In this document: positions 1-8,890 of the stretch, one piece after another | How the letters are laid out: each line of letters starts with the position of its first letter | Numbering within the stretch: position 1 is the stretch's first letter | The notes under the pieces: generated by a model | The model's input: the letters and a program-made list of their open reading frames with translations, nothing else | Databases searched by the model: none | What the model was told of the DNA's origin: nothing | Assembly (NCBI GenBank): GCA_009695305.1 | Contig: SIBG01000033.1 | Location: forward strand, 1-42,463 | Length of the DNA stretch: 42,463 bases | From: Opitutus sp. | GTDB taxonomy: Bacteria; Verrucomicrobiota; Verrucomicrobiia; Opitutales; Opitutaceae | Direction of reading: 5' to 3' | Position numbers and translations under genes: made by a program

Positions 1-3
1 AAA

Positions 4-78
<75 letters not shown>

Positions 79-79
<1 letters not shown>

Positions 80-121
80 AGAGCAGGGATGCACGAAGCA
101 GGCGGGACGCCGGCCCGTCAA
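79..121 (-). promoter_or_regulatory. possible tRNA-Gly promoter
   Basis: A TTGACG hexamer (minus strand, 121-116) lies about 37 nt upstream of the mature tRNA 5' end, the right distance for a -35 box. The matching -10 region (about 98-92, CTTCGT/TTCGTG) is poor, so this is a weak call. Confidence 0.3.
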
Positions 122-158
122 TAGCAATTTTTGCGCAGGCGCGCGGGACTTCTTTCAA

Positions 159-189
159 CTCCGCAACCGGAGTGGGATCAGGCCCACGT
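159..189 (-). terminator. tandem small hairpins after the polysaccharide operon
   Basis: Directly after the stop codon of the last gene of the operon the minus strand has two small hairpins. The first is GTGGG-CCTGAT-CCCAC and the second is CTCCG-GTTG-CGGAG (172-159), followed by TTGAAAG. There is no proper T-run, so termination here is plausible but weak. Confidence 0.35.
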
Positions 190-1086
190 CTAAAACCGCT
201 CCAACGCGAGCAGGTGCCGGCGGCGGGCCGCCAAGGGAAGGGGCACTACTTGGGCCCGCTCCAACAGCAGTCCGCCTTCGCCACTCAAGAGGAAACGAAT
301 CAGCTCGCTCAGCCCCGGGACCGACTCGCGGCGGAAAACAATGCGCAAAGGCAGTCGCAACGGATAATCGCCGGAATCCAGATTTTCCGGCGAAGGGAGA
401 AACGCGGGTTCGCGTTCCCGCGCCGCGACCGGGACAATTTTCATGCCGGGGGCATTGGGCACCGGCCCAGGCGCGATGACGATGCCGCGGCTGTCGCCCA
501 AGAAATGGACGGAGAGATCAGTCGGCGCGCGAAACCGATGCACGGTGGATTTCAAGGACCCGCCCTGCAACGCGACGTGGCGAAAGAGTTCGATCGCGAG
601 GCCCGTGCCCACGGCGGGCGCATGCGATTCAATCGCGGCATCGGCCCAGTCGCCGGTGAGTCCGAGTTCGCCCCAGCGCGCGAATCGCGCCCGGCCAGCG
701 GCGCCGAAGATGCCAGCCAGCTGATCGAGCGTCAGCGCGGGCAGGGGCGAAGTGGCAGGGACCAACACCACCACCCGGTAATACGCGAGCTGGATGGACT
801 CAAATCCGCGTGGCAATTCCTCATCTGGCGGGATCACGAGCAACGCGAGATCGGCCCGGCCGGCCTCCAGTTCCACGAGACCGGGCCGGCTGCCATCGAG
901 CGTAAGCACGAGCCGCCAATCGTGGCTGACCGCGAAGGCGTAGAGCGCTTTGGAAAAATCCACGCCGAGCAAATCCGTCCCAACCACGCGCACGTCGGCC
1001 CGCAGGAGGACCACGAGCATCAACCCGAGCATTCCGGCCGTGAAGCGTTGAGCTGGATTTCTCAACATCATCTGCGGCGGAAACAA
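190..1086 (-). CDS. periplasmic substrate-binding protein, PstS-like
   Basis: This 298-residue protein has a hydrophobic N-terminal segment (about residues 14-28, GMLGLMLVVLL) that fits a signal peptide or anchor. The mature part has the layout of a type 2 periplasmic binding protein of the PstS/phosphate-like group: VVGTDLLGVDF near the start, then VVLVPATSPLPALTLDQLAGIFG, which resembles the hinge region where these proteins read 'LTxxQLxxIF', and a late block on restoring ligand contacts. It is the last gene of the polysaccharide operon, 14 nt after the tyrosine-kinase gene, and no permease or ATPase genes accompany it. It may therefore sense or scavenge a ligand rather than feed a transporter. 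The family assignment is fair; the ligand is unknown. Confidence 0.7.
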   Translation of the reverse strand: MFPPQMMLRNPAQRFTAGMLGLMLVVLLRADVRVVGTDLLGVDFSKALYAFAVSHDWRLVLTLDGSRPGLVELEAGRADLALLVIPPDEELPRGFESIQLAYYRVVVLVPATSPLPALTLDQLAGIFGAAGRARFARWGELGLTGDWADAAIESHAPAVGTGLAIELFRHVALQGGSLKSTVHRFRAPTDLSVHFLGDSRGIVIAPGPVPNAPGMKIVPVAAREREPAFLPSPENLDSGDYPLRLPLRIVFRRESVPGLSELIRFLLSGEGGLLLERAQVVPLPLAARRRHLLALERF

Positions 1087-1100
1087 CGCAGCCCGCCAGT

Positions 1101-3260
1101 TTACCCTTTTCCCTCGGGACCGGATTCGTCCAGCACGAGCTTGTCACGGCCAGCCGGGACGGTTTTCGCCAGCGAAGATTTTCGCTCCGAACTTTCACTG
1201 TAATACGAATAGTTGTCCGTGTAGTAGCCGTAGTCCTCCCCGGAGTGCGGTGGCACCTGGCTGAGCACCACGCCGATGAGCGGAGTCTTGAGGCCGCCGA
1301 AAATCTGCTGCGCGCGGAGCACCATGCTCTGCGGGTTGCGGCGGTGCTGGATGAGCAGCACGGCCGCGTCGACGGCGCTGGCGAGCACACTGGCATCGCT
1401 GACGCCAATGATGGGCGGCGAGTCGAAGACAATCTTGTCATAGCGGCCGCGCAGCGTGGCGATGAGCTCCCGCAACCGGGCCGCATAAACGAGGCTCAGC
1501 GTAAACCCAGCGTGCGCGCCGCTGGGGAGAAAATCGAGGCCCGGCGTGATGTCCCGCTGGATAACCTCGTCGAGGGTGCGCTGGGCGAGCAGGAGGTCGC
1601 TGAGGCCGGGATTTTTCGGGCGCCCCGCGAGGCGGTGCTGCGTGGGGCGCCGGAGGTCGGAGTCGATCAGGAGGACGCGTTCACCACCCACAGCCATAAG
1701 GCTGGCGAGCCGGTGCAGCGTGGTGGACTTGCCTTCGCCGGGACCGGCGGAAAAGAGCACCAGGGCATGCGGCTGGCCAGGCTTGAGCGTGAGATTCAGG
1801 TTAGTGTGGAGCACGCGGTAAGGCTCGGTGTCGGCTGGGTCCTCACTGCGCACCCCGAGTGGGTCGGATTGGAACGGGATGACGCCCAGGACCGGCAGCT
1901 TCAGGCGGGTCTCGACGTCAGCCACGTTGCGAAAGCTGGTGTCGAAATACTCGAGGAGCAGCGCGACGCCGATCGCGAGGCCGAGGCCGAAAATCGCCGC
2001 GAAGGTGGTGTTCAAAGCCCAACTCGGCCGGGTCGGGATTTTGGCGGGCTCGGCGTTGTTGAGGATCTCAATGGTTTTTTTCGGGACCTGGAAATCAATC
2101 TCCCGCTGGCGGAGCGTGAGCTTGAGCGTGGTCATCAGGCGGGTCTCGTCGTCGAGTTTCTGCGCAGATTCCTCGAAGGGCCGCATCCGTTCGCGCGCCG
2201 AAAGGATCTGCCCGACTTTGGCTTGATCGAGCAGGCGTTCGAGTTCGGCGACGCGGGCGTCGGCCTCCTTGTAGGAAATCTCCAGGGCGTTCTGGTAGCC
2301 GCGAAGCTGGCCGTCGAGTTGTTCCTTGATCTTGGCGCGGTTATCGACCGCCGAGACGAGGTCGGGATGCGCCTCGCCAAGGCGGGCCTTGAGCGAGGTG
2401 ACTTTTTGATCGGAGAGGAGCCAGGCCTGGAGCAGGTTCTGAATATTCTGATCCGGAATGAGCTCGGAGTTGACGAGGCCAACGCGGTCCTCCACGGCGA
2501 TGGATCTGAACCGCTCCCATTTGGTCCGGCGGCCGATGGCATCGACGCGGAGCGCGATCAGCGTGTTCTGCATCTGGCGGAGCGTCTCGATCTCCATGTC
2601 GGAATAACGGGAGTTGAGATCGACGCCGGAGATATTGAGGTCCTTGCGGAGCTTCTCGACGGCATCGCGCTGCGCGGTGACGGTCCGTTCCTGTTTCTCC
2701 AGCTCCTGACGCAAATGCGCGAGGCCTTCCCGTTGATCGGACGTGGCGAGGGCGATGCGATTTTCCGAATAAACGCAGGCGATGTCGTTGGCGATATCAG
2801 CGCCGAGGACGGCATCCTGCGCGAAGACGTTAATCTCAATCAGCGACGAGTTGCGCTGCGACTCGATGCGCAGCATCTTTTCGACCAGATAGCGGTAGGC
2901 CAGGGCATCCGGCAGGGCCGTCGTGGCGCCAAGGAGCGGGGCGAGTTTCGCGTTGAGGCCAAGATGCCCGATGACCGGATAGAGAATTTTCTCCGACTGC
3001 ATGATCTTGAACTGATCCTGCAGGAAATACGGATCGTAGAGGTTGTTGCTCTGCGCTTGAAAGAGCTTCACCTCCCCCTCGGGTTTTTCGACGCGCACCT
3101 TCGTCGTCGCGAGATACCACTTCGGGAGAAACGCGGTGACCGTGAGCGTGGTGATGAGCACCAGCGCGAAAATAAGCGCCACCAGCGCCTGACGGAGACG
3201 TAGGACCGCGAGAAAATCGGCGAGCGACGCGCTGTCCTTGCTGGCGGGGGCGGAGGCCAT
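1101..3260 (-). CDS. polysaccharide co-polymerase / bacterial tyrosine kinase (Wzc-like)
   Basis: This 719-residue inner-membrane protein should set chain length and drive export of a surface polysaccharide. A Wzz-type N-terminus with a first membrane span (about 26-45) is followed by a long coiled-coil periplasmic part (about 180-385), a proline-rich stretch (PAKIPTRPSW), a second span (about 416-437) and a cytoplasmic BY-kinase domain. The kinase has Walker A (AGPGEGKST, about 505-513), Walker A' (VLLIDSDLRRP, about 529-539) and Walker B (IVFDSPP). The C-terminus carries six tyrosines within 11 residues (677-687), the expected autophosphorylation cluster. Kinase and co-polymerase are fused in one chain, as in Proteobacteria. 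It lies between the outer-membrane barrel gene (22-nt gap) and the binding-protein gene. The function is well supported; the polysaccharide is unknown. Confidence 0.93.
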   Translation of the reverse strand: MASAPASKDSASLADFLAVLRLRQALVALIFALVLITTLTVTAFLPKWYLATTKVRVEKPEGEVKLFQAQSNNLYDPYFLQDQFKIMQSEKILYPVIGHLGLNAKLAPLLGATTALPDALAYRYLVEKMLRIESQRNSSLIEINVFAQDAVLGADIANDIACVYSENRIALATSDQREGLAHLRQELEKQERTVTAQRDAVEKLRKDLNISGVDLNSRYSDMEIETLRQMQNTLIALRVDAIGRRTKWERFRSIAVEDRVGLVNSELIPDQNIQNLLQAWLLSDQKVTSLKARLGEAHPDLVSAVDNRAKIKEQLDGQLRGYQNALEISYKEADARVAELERLLDQAKVGQILSARERMRPFEESAQKLDDETRLMTTLKLTLRQREIDFQVPKKTIEILNNAEPAKIPTRPSWALNTTFAAIFGLGLAIGVALLLEYFDTSFRNVADVETRLKLPVLGVIPFQSDPLGVRSEDPADTEPYRVLHTNLNLTLKPGQPHALVLFSAGPGEGKSTTLHRLASLMAVGGERVLLIDSDLRRPTQHRLAGRPKNPGLSDLLLAQRTLDEVIQRDITPGLDFLPSGAHAGFTLSLVYAARLRELIATLRGRYDKIVFDSPPIIGVSDASVLASAVDAAVLLIQHRRNPQSMVLRAQQIFGGLKTPLIGVVLSQVPPHSGEDYGYYTDNYSYYSESSERKSSLAKTVPAGRDKLVLDESGPEGKG

Positions 3261-3282
3261 GAAGCGGGGGCGGGCGACCGTC

Positions 3283-4458
3283 TCAAAACGCGTAGGTGGC
3301 GTTCAGTCCGACGCGCTCGCGGCTGAGATTGCGCGCCTTGCTGGCCGAAGTCACCGAATCGTCGTCGTAGCTGACTGAAATGGTCCAGTTTTTCGTGGGC
3401 AGGTAGCTCAGCGAGACGCCGGCGCGAATCGTATCGTCGGCGATATTAACTTGGCCGCGGCGGCCCTGGAGTTCGGAGGGCTCGTAGGTGAACGTGCCGG
3501 ACGCCACGATGAGCGGGGTGAAGGCGTGCTGCATGCCGACGAACAGGCGGTTTACCTTCGTGTCGGTGAAGAGCGCGGTGTCGGAGGCTTCTTCCAGCGT
3601 ATACATATAGCCACCGGTCAGAAACGAGCCTTCGGCGTATTCGTATTTGGCGGTGAGCTCGATATAGGGTGAGGTGGTGCTGCGTTCGGCGTCGCGGTGG
3701 CGCCACTCGGCGCCGAATCGCGCCGTCGTGGTGACTTTTTTCGCCAGCTCATAGTCCGCCCCACCCATGATAAAATCGGAGGTCTTGTCCTTGATCGAAC
3801 CGCCGTGCGTATAGGAGATGTCCTGATGGCGGATTTCGCCGACGGCCTTCACCTCGGGCCGGATCGCGTAGTTGGCGGAGGCGGCGAAGAGATTTTCAAT
3901 CCGGTCGAGGCTACGGCCCAGCGCGGCGTTGCGATAGTTGTAATAAACGGTGCGCGCCTTCAGCGAGAGGCCGATCTTGGCGGTCAGGTTCGTGGAAAAA
4001 TGGCCGTCGACCTCGTTGCGCTGGGACGATTGGTCGGTGTTGAGCGGGATGCCATTGAGCAGCGATTCGGGATTCCGAGAAAGCTGAAACATCTCGACCA
4101 CATCGAGCGTGGTCGTCCCCGAAAAGGCATGGGCGGCGCGCACGAGGAACTGGTGGCTGTCGAGTGTCTTGTCCCCGGGGCGCCGCTCGAAGTGATCCAG
4201 CGTAAGTTGGTAGGATAACGACAAAAAGGTCTGCGCGGTCAGAGAGGCATTATAGGCGACTTTCGGAGAAAACATGAACACTCCGCTGCCGATGGCTTTG
4301 GATGCGGAGCCAAAAATATTACTGTCGTGGGAGGCTCCGGCGGAAAAAGTAAACGTCAAATCCTTGCCGAGGTCCTGCTCTGGAATCGGTGCGTAGACCG
4401 CTCGTGCCGGAACAGCGATGATCACGCCACCAGCGAAAAGCACGCGGAATAGATTCAT
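3283..4458 (-). CDS. outer-membrane beta-barrel protein of the polysaccharide operon
   Basis: This 391-residue protein starts with a signal peptide (LFRVLFAGGVIIAVPARAVYA). The rest alternates polar and hydrophobic residues with many aromatic strand ends, and it closes with the phenylalanine-terminated strand GLNATYAF, typical of barrels inserted by the Bam machinery. No catalytic motif is visible. It sits between the GT-C glycosyltransferase gene and the Wzc-like gene, so it may form or assist the outer-membrane exit for the polymer. It lacks the periplasmic helical and PES-type organisation expected of a Wza protein, so its exact role is not certain. Long barrels of this kind are common in exopolysaccharide loci. 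Confidence 0.75.
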   Translation of the reverse strand: MNLFRVLFAGGVIIAVPARAVYAPIPEQDLGKDLTFTFSAGASHDSNIFGSASKAIGSGVFMFSPKVAYNASLTAQTFLSLSYQLTLDHFERRPGDKTLDSHQFLVRAAHAFSGTTTLDVVEMFQLSRNPESLLNGIPLNTDQSSQRNEVDGHFSTNLTAKIGLSLKARTVYYNYRNAALGRSLDRIENLFAASANYAIRPEVKAVGEIRHQDISYTHGGSIKDKTSDFIMGGADYELAKKVTTTARFGAEWRHRDAERSTTSPYIELTAKYEYAEGSFLTGGYMYTLEEASDTALFTDTKVNRLFVGMQHAFTPLIVASGTFTYEPSELQGRRGQVNIADDTIRAGVSLSYLPTKNWTISVSYDDDSVTSASKARNLSRERVGLNATYAF

Positions 4459-4518
4459 AGTCAGTCTGAAAGGCAGGAACAGGGCAGGAGGTTAGGCGTA
4501 TGACGACGGCCTAAGCAA

Positions 4519-6315
4519 TTACTTTTCCCGGGGCGGCGGCAAGGCGGGGTTGAGCAACACATAAAGATTTTCCGCAAGTTTTTGCGGGGCGGCGAGCGGG
4601 AACTCGCGCGGCAGCTTGCCCGTCAACAGCCCTGCATAAATCTCGCCCCACTCGCCGAAACGGTTGGAGGCAGCGCTGAGCGAGCCGGGCAGCAGCGGCT
4701 TCGCATTGAGCTCCGAGAAAAACGGCCGATCCAGGGTGCGCGGCGTGAGCAACAACTCGCCGATCGGCTGCTCGAGCGTGATCGCGTAGAAGTCGTGCAA
4801 CCGCGGCGGCAGCGCCCACACCCGCACCCGGCCATACCAGGCGACACCCGCGGGCACATCGGCCATCACTCCGTAACGGCCGTCGGCCTGGCGGCGCGTG
4901 AGTTCCTGCTTCATGCCCTGAAACAGCCCCGGGAAATACGGCGGGTATTGGAAATGCAGCCGCCGCGGCTCCAGCGCATCATGCGCCAAGGGCAGCGCCT
5001 GCGCGAGCAACAGCGCCACGCTGACCGCGCGCGGCCATTGCGATAGTGCGGCGTTGCTCCCGAGCAGGACGAAGAAAAAACCCGCGCCGAAGATCATGAT
5101 CAAAGGCGAGAGCCACACCGCTGCGAGCCGTTCGCTCTCGCCGGAATTGAGCGCCGCCTGAGCGAGCAGCAGCACCGCCAACGCCGCCGTAAACACCCAA
5201 CGCAGCCGATTCGCGCCGGGCGAGCGAAAGGCGTAGAGCCAGCCCGCGACAAAAAATGCCGTCAGACACATCGCGCCGCCCGACCAGAGGCGGGATTTCA
5301 GATTTTCCTGGAGGCTGGTGAGGGTCTTGTTGCCCAGCTTTCTGAGATCGATGGGCGGAAAGCCGGCCGAGAACGTCGCCCGCACGGTGGCGGGCTCGGC
5401 GGTCGGGTCGTTGAATTTCAACGCGATGTTTTGCGCCGCAAACGCGACGGGATGGCCCGTGAGCGCGAGGTTGCGGGCGAGCCACGGCCCGGTGACGAGC
5501 AAAAATCCCGCCGCCACCAGCGCGAGCGCCGCCCACCTCGGGCCACCGGCGAAGCGCGCTCCCGCATAACCAATCGCCACCAGGACCAGGGCGCCGGCGG
5601 AATACTCGGCCAGAAACAGCAGTCCGCACAGCATCCCGAGCGCCGCGAGCCAACCGAGCGGCGGGCGGGCGCCCGCCTCCCCCGCCGCCGTCTCCAGGCG
5701 CTGCCAGACCCAAAAAGCCAGCAGCGCGAGCACCATCAGCAGCGAGGTGCCGTTGACGGCGACCGTCTGCTGCCAAATCGAAACCGAGAGCAGCAGTGCG
5801 AGCGCCGCGAGCCAGCCGACGCGCGGCTCAAACAAACGACGGCCGAGGTCATACGTCAGCCACGCCGCCAGCCACAGGAGCAGGAGATTGATCCCCAGCA
5901 AAAAATAATCCGCCGCAAACCCGTCCGGCGGCACGGGGGGCGACGCAAACAGCGCCTCGCGTTTCGCTTCCGGCAAGACCCACAGCGCACCCGCGATGAC
6001 GAGCGAATAAAGCGGCGCCTGATGCAGGTCGGGATAAGGCTGCTGCGGATCGAAACGGGTGCCGCTTTTCTGGAAAAACGCCACGGTCTGCGGGTAGTTG
6101 ACGAGCGTGGTAAAGCCGGCGCCGCGCGCGAGCTGACGGCCGGTGTCGGCCTGCGCCAGCGTGGCTTCAGCGGTTGGGCCGTGAAACTGTTTCCAAGCGA
6201 CCAGCAAGGAGAGCACCAGCGTGCCGGCCAGCAGCGCAGCGACCCGGATCCAGCGCGCACCCCCACCCAACTCGAGCCAGTGGATAAACTCCTGTGCGGT
6301 GCGGCGGCGACTCAT
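4519..6315 (-). CDS. polytopic membrane glycosyltransferase, GT-C / PMT-like
   Basis: This 598-residue protein has about ten to twelve predicted membrane helices and a soluble C-terminal part of about 150 residues. The first periplasmic loop follows helix 1 and contains ADTGRQLARGAGFTTLVNYP, the place where GT39/ArnT-like enzymes carry their acidic catalytic residue. These enzymes use lipid-phosphate sugars and act at the periplasmic face. Overall it looks like the 'glycosyltransferase family 39 / hypothetical membrane protein' group. It lies 60 nt upstream of the barrel gene and 96 nt downstream of the NtrC-type regulator, in the same orientation. It may add a sugar to the polymer or to a protein. 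The donor and acceptor cannot be read from the sequence. Confidence 0.65.
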   Translation of the reverse strand: MSRRRTAQEFIHWLELGGGARWIRVAALLAGTLVLSLLVAWKQFHGPTAEATLAQADTGRQLARGAGFTTLVNYPQTVAFFQKSGTRFDPQQPYPDLHQAPLYSLVIAGALWVLPEAKREALFASPPVPPDGFAADYFLLGINLLLLWLAAWLTYDLGRRLFEPRVGWLAALALLLSVSIWQQTVAVNGTSLLMVLALLAFWVWQRLETAAGEAGARPPLGWLAALGMLCGLLFLAEYSAGALVLVAIGYAGARFAGGPRWAALALVAAGFLLVTGPWLARNLALTGHPVAFAAQNIALKFNDPTAEPATVRATFSAGFPPIDLRKLGNKTLTSLQENLKSRLWSGGAMCLTAFFVAGWLYAFRSPGANRLRWVFTAALAVLLLAQAALNSGESERLAAVWLSPLIMIFGAGFFFVLLGSNAALSQWPRAVSVALLLAQALPLAHDALEPRRLHFQYPPYFPGLFQGMKQELTRRQADGRYGVMADVPAGVAWYGRVRVWALPPRLHDFYAITLEQPIGELLLTPRTLDRPFFSELNAKPLLPGSLSAASNRFGEWGEIYAGLLTGKLPREFPLAAPQKLAENLYVLLNPALPPPREK

Positions 6316-6411
6316 GGGCGGGGCGCGGTCCTTAACGCGACGGCAGGACGGGAACCTCGATCGGGCGCGGTGGATCGAGGAGGATAATCCACCCGACTTT
6401 TTCGAGCCTGG

Positions 6412-7800
6412 TCATTTGTCCGTGACGTCCAGCTCGGGCCATTGGGCAATCTTGCGATGCAGCGTGCGGCGGCTGACGCCCATGAGCGCGGCCGCCTTGG
6501 TGCGGTTGCCTCGCGACTTCAACAGCGCCTCGCGCAGTAGGTGTTTCTCGTTTTCCTCGACTGAGAGGGACCCAGTCGGGGCCCGCGGAGCAGGCTGAGA
6601 CTGGTCGGCGCCGGGCCCGGCTGGTCCGCGAAATTTCGGCTCCAAGTCGTATTCCGTGAGACGGCCACCGCGGCGGAGCACAACGGCATTTTCACAAAAA
6701 TTGCGCAGCTCACGAATGTTGCCCGGCCACGAGTAACCCTGCAGGGTGCGCAGCGCGCCGGGTTCGACGGTGAGCAGCGGCACTTTGTTTTCCTCGGAGA
6801 AGATGTTGATGAAATGCGCGAGCAGGAGCGGGATGTCCTCCGGGCGCTCGCGCAACGGCGGCATCGTGAGGCGGACCACGTTGAGCCGGAAAAACAAATC
6901 GTCGCGGAATTTTCCGTCCCGCACCAGTTGCTCAAGATTGCGGTTGGTCGCGGCGACCAGGCGCACATCGAGCTCAATGGGCTTCGAACCGCCGACCCGT
7001 TCGACCGCCTTCGTCTCGAGGAAGCGAAGCAGTTTCACCTGCGTGGCGGCGGAGATTTCGCCGATTTCGTCGAGGAAGATCGTGCCGCCGTCGGCGGATT
7101 CGAAGCGGCCGATGCGGCGCTCGGTGGCACCGGTGAACGAGCCGCGTTCGTGGCCAAAGAGTTCGCTTTCGAGGAGATTCTCCGAGAGCGCGGCACAGTG
7201 GACCGCGATGAACGGTCCGCGGGAGCGCGGGCTGGCCTGGTGAATCGCCTGCGCGATGAGTTCCTTGCCGGTGCCCGATTCGCCTTCAATGAGGATGGTG
7301 GCGCGCGAGGGCGCGACGAGCTTCATGCGGTCGATCACGTCCTGCAAGATGGCCGAAAGCCCGATGATCCCATCGAGGTGGAATTTTTCGTCCAGCCGTT
7401 CGTGCAACTGCTTCACCTCGACCTCGAGGGTCTTGGTCTTGAGGGCCCGCTGGATGAGGACCTCGAGGCGTTCGATGTTGACGGGCTTGGTGAGGAAATC
7501 GACGGCCCCGCGTTTCATGGCCTCCACCGCGGTGTCGATGTTGCCGTAGGCGGTCATCATCAGCACGGCCGGGCGCTGCGGGAGCGCGAGAGCCTTGTCG
7601 ATGACCTTGAGACCGGACTTGCCCGGCATGCGGAGATCGGTGAGGACGACGTCGTAGGGCTGCGACTCCAGCAGGTTGAACGCCTCGTCGGCATTCGCCG
7701 CGACCGTCACGTCATAGTGCTCCGCGAGAGCCTGCTGGAGGCCCTCGCGGGTGTGTTTCTCGTCATCGACGATGAGAACGCTCGGCACCATGGATGCCAT
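6412..7800 (-). CDS. sigma-54-dependent response regulator, NtrC family
   Basis: This 462-residue activator has three domains. A receiver domain (about 5-125) has VDDE, a phospho-acceptor Asp in VLTDLRMPG and the conserved Lys in FLTKPV. An AAA+ domain (about 145-375) has Walker A GESGTGKE, Walker B GGTIFLDEIGE and the arginine-finger region. A Fis-type helix-turn-helix (about 420-455) reads NRTKAAALMGVSRRTLHRK. The sigma-54 contact loop reads GSFTGA instead of the usual GAFTGA. It precedes the glycosyltransferase, barrel and Wzc genes and is the likely switch for them. The NtrB-like kinase at 10249-11418 is a candidate partner. ATG at 7800 or 7791 are both possible starts (MASMVPSV or MVPSV). 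Confidence 0.93.
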   Translation of the reverse strand: MASMVPSVLIVDDEKHTREGLQQALAEHYDVTVAANADEAFNLLESQPYDVVLTDLRMPGKSGLKVIDKALALPQRPAVLMMTAYGNIDTAVEAMKRGAVDFLTKPVNIERLEVLIQRALKTKTLEVEVKQLHERLDEKFHLDGIIGLSAILQDVIDRMKLVAPSRATILIEGESGTGKELIAQAIHQASPRSRGPFIAVHCAALSENLLESELFGHERGSFTGATERRIGRFESADGGTIFLDEIGEISAATQVKLLRFLETKAVERVGGSKPIELDVRLVAATNRNLEQLVRDGKFRDDLFFRLNVVRLTMPPLRERPEDIPLLLAHFINIFSEENKVPLLTVEPGALRTLQGYSWPGNIRELRNFCENAVVLRRGGRLTEYDLEPKFRGPAGPGADQSQPAPRAPTGSLSVEENEKHLLREALLKSRGNRTKAAALMGVSRRTLHRKIAQWPELDVTDK

Positions 7801-7827
7801 TCACGCGACGGGCGCGCCGGCGGTCAA

Positions 7828-7844
7828 GCTCGCCGGCGGCGAGC
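7828..7844 (-). other. perfect hairpin between the Spy-like gene and the NtrC-type gene
   Basis: GCTCGCC-GGC-GGCGAGC is a 7-bp perfect stem with a 3-nt loop in the 56-nt gap upstream of the regulator gene. No T-run follows on either strand. It could be a processing site or an attenuating structure between the two transcription units. Confidence 0.35.
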
Positions 7845-7856
7845 CAGCCGGGCAAA

Positions 7857-8522
7857 TCACTTCTTCCTCTCAGCGAGCCGCTCGGCCACCGGGGCGAGCC
7901 GGCTCAGCATGATGCTTGGCGGCGGGACGCTGTCGACCAAGGTTTCGATCTTGTCGCGCTTGACGCGGAGGATCGCGGTTACCTTCTCGGCCTGGGCGTC
8001 GTCGAGCTTTAGCTCGCGCCGCAGCATGTCGACGTGCATGGGCACGAGAAAAGTGTAGGCGAGGTTAAGCATCGGGCGCTCACGCAGCTTGGAAATTTCG
8101 TCGTCGGTGAGCGGTTTGTCCGCCGCCGGTTCTTTGGCCCGGCTTTCGCGATCCGCGGCCCGCTTCTGGTTGCGCTCGGCGCGGCGGGCGCGCTGCTCGG
8201 GGTTGAGAATCTTGGCCAGCTCGACCTCATACTCGGCGTCAAGCGCGTCGAGCCGCGAGCGATAGGCGTCGATCTCTGGGCGCAACTTCTGGATGTCGGC
8301 GCTGAGTTTGGCGCGGTCGGGCGCCTGGTCACCACGAACGCGGTTGCCCGACGCCGGCGGCTTGGCGGGACTGGCGGGACGCACCACGGTTTTGCCAAAT
8401 TCACCCATGAGGGTCAGCGGCGGCGGCGGAAGCGCGGGATCGGCCTCCGTCCACGTGCGGGTGGCAAATCCGGCAGCGAAGCCGAGCACCGTCAGGCCGG
8501 CGATGACCGCGCGTTGCTTCAC
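7857..8522 (-). CDS. periplasmic Spy/CpxP-like protein (possible heavy-metal/stress sensor)
   Basis: This is a 221-residue protein if started at the GTG at 8522, which overlaps the TGA of the preceding gene (CTGTGAAG), so the two are translationally coupled. An N-terminal hydrophobic segment (RAVIAGLTVLGFAAGF) serves as anchor or signal. After a proline-rich linker the rest is helical and highly charged, with a block LKLDDAQAEKVTAILRVKRDKI that recalls the LTxxQ segments of Spy/CpxP/ZraP proteins. It is the third gene of the sigma-factor operon. In related operons such proteins sit in the periplasm and feed a stress signal to the sigma/anti-sigma pair. The signal sensed here is unknown. Confidence 0.6.
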   Translation of the reverse strand: MKQRAVIAGLTVLGFAAGFATRTWTEADPALPPPPLTLMGEFGKTVVRPASPAKPPASGNRVRGDQAPDRAKLSADIQKLRPEIDAYRSRLDALDAEYEVELAKILNPEQRARRAERNQKRAADRESRAKEPAADKPLTDDEISKLRERPMLNLAYTFLVPMHVDMLRRELKLDDAQAEKVTAILRVKRDKIETLVDSVPPPSIMLSRLAPVAERLAERKK

Positions 8523-8890
8523 AGATTTTGATCGAGATCCTGCACCTCGGCGGCGAATCTCTGCCAATCGGCGAGATTGCGTTCAGTCGCCAAACGCGTG
8601 CTGCGCCCGTGCACGAGGACGACGGCCAACACGCAGGCCGCGGCGACGCCAGCGCTGAAAGCGAGCTGATGGCGGAACGACGGCACGGCTTGAGGAAGCG
8701 CGCGGGCGGCGCGGATGACACGAGCCGCGAAGCCCGGGCGAATTTGCTCGGCGGCATGCGCGGAAAGTTGCTGCCAGGTGGCAGCCTCAGGTCCCCGGGC
8801 GGCGCGGAGCGCGCGGGCGGCGAAATCGGGGCGCAGTTGGGCGGCCGCGTGCGATTGGAGGGATCGCCAGGCGTGATCTTCAGTTTTCAT
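8519..8890 (-). CDS. small membrane protein with internal duplication, probable anti-sigma factor
   Basis: This is a 123-residue protein whose ATG at 8890 overlaps the end of the sigma-factor gene by 11 nt. The N-terminal half contains two copies of a 31-residue unit (about 8-32 and 39-63). Each has W..L..HAA.Q.RP.FAAR..RAAR. One membrane helix follows (about 74-91, QLAFSAGVAAACVLAVVLV) and then a short acidic tail. The size, single span and genetic linkage to an ECF sigma gene fit an anti-sigma factor. No zinc-binding HxxxCxxC is present, so it is not a classical ZAS protein. The duplicated units could be the sigma-binding part. The function is inferred from context alone. Confidence 0.6.
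   Translation of the reverse strand: MKTEDHAWRSLQSHAAAQLRPDFAARALRAARGPEAATWQQLSAHAAEQIRPGFAARVIRAARALPQAVPSFRHQLAFSAGVAAACVLAVVLVHGRSTRLATERNLADWQRFAAEVQDLDQNL

Noticed and set aside
1245-3203. Open frame of about 650 codons antisense to the Wzc-like gene
   Set aside because: Same reason; the opposite strand has Walker motifs and the tyrosine cluster.
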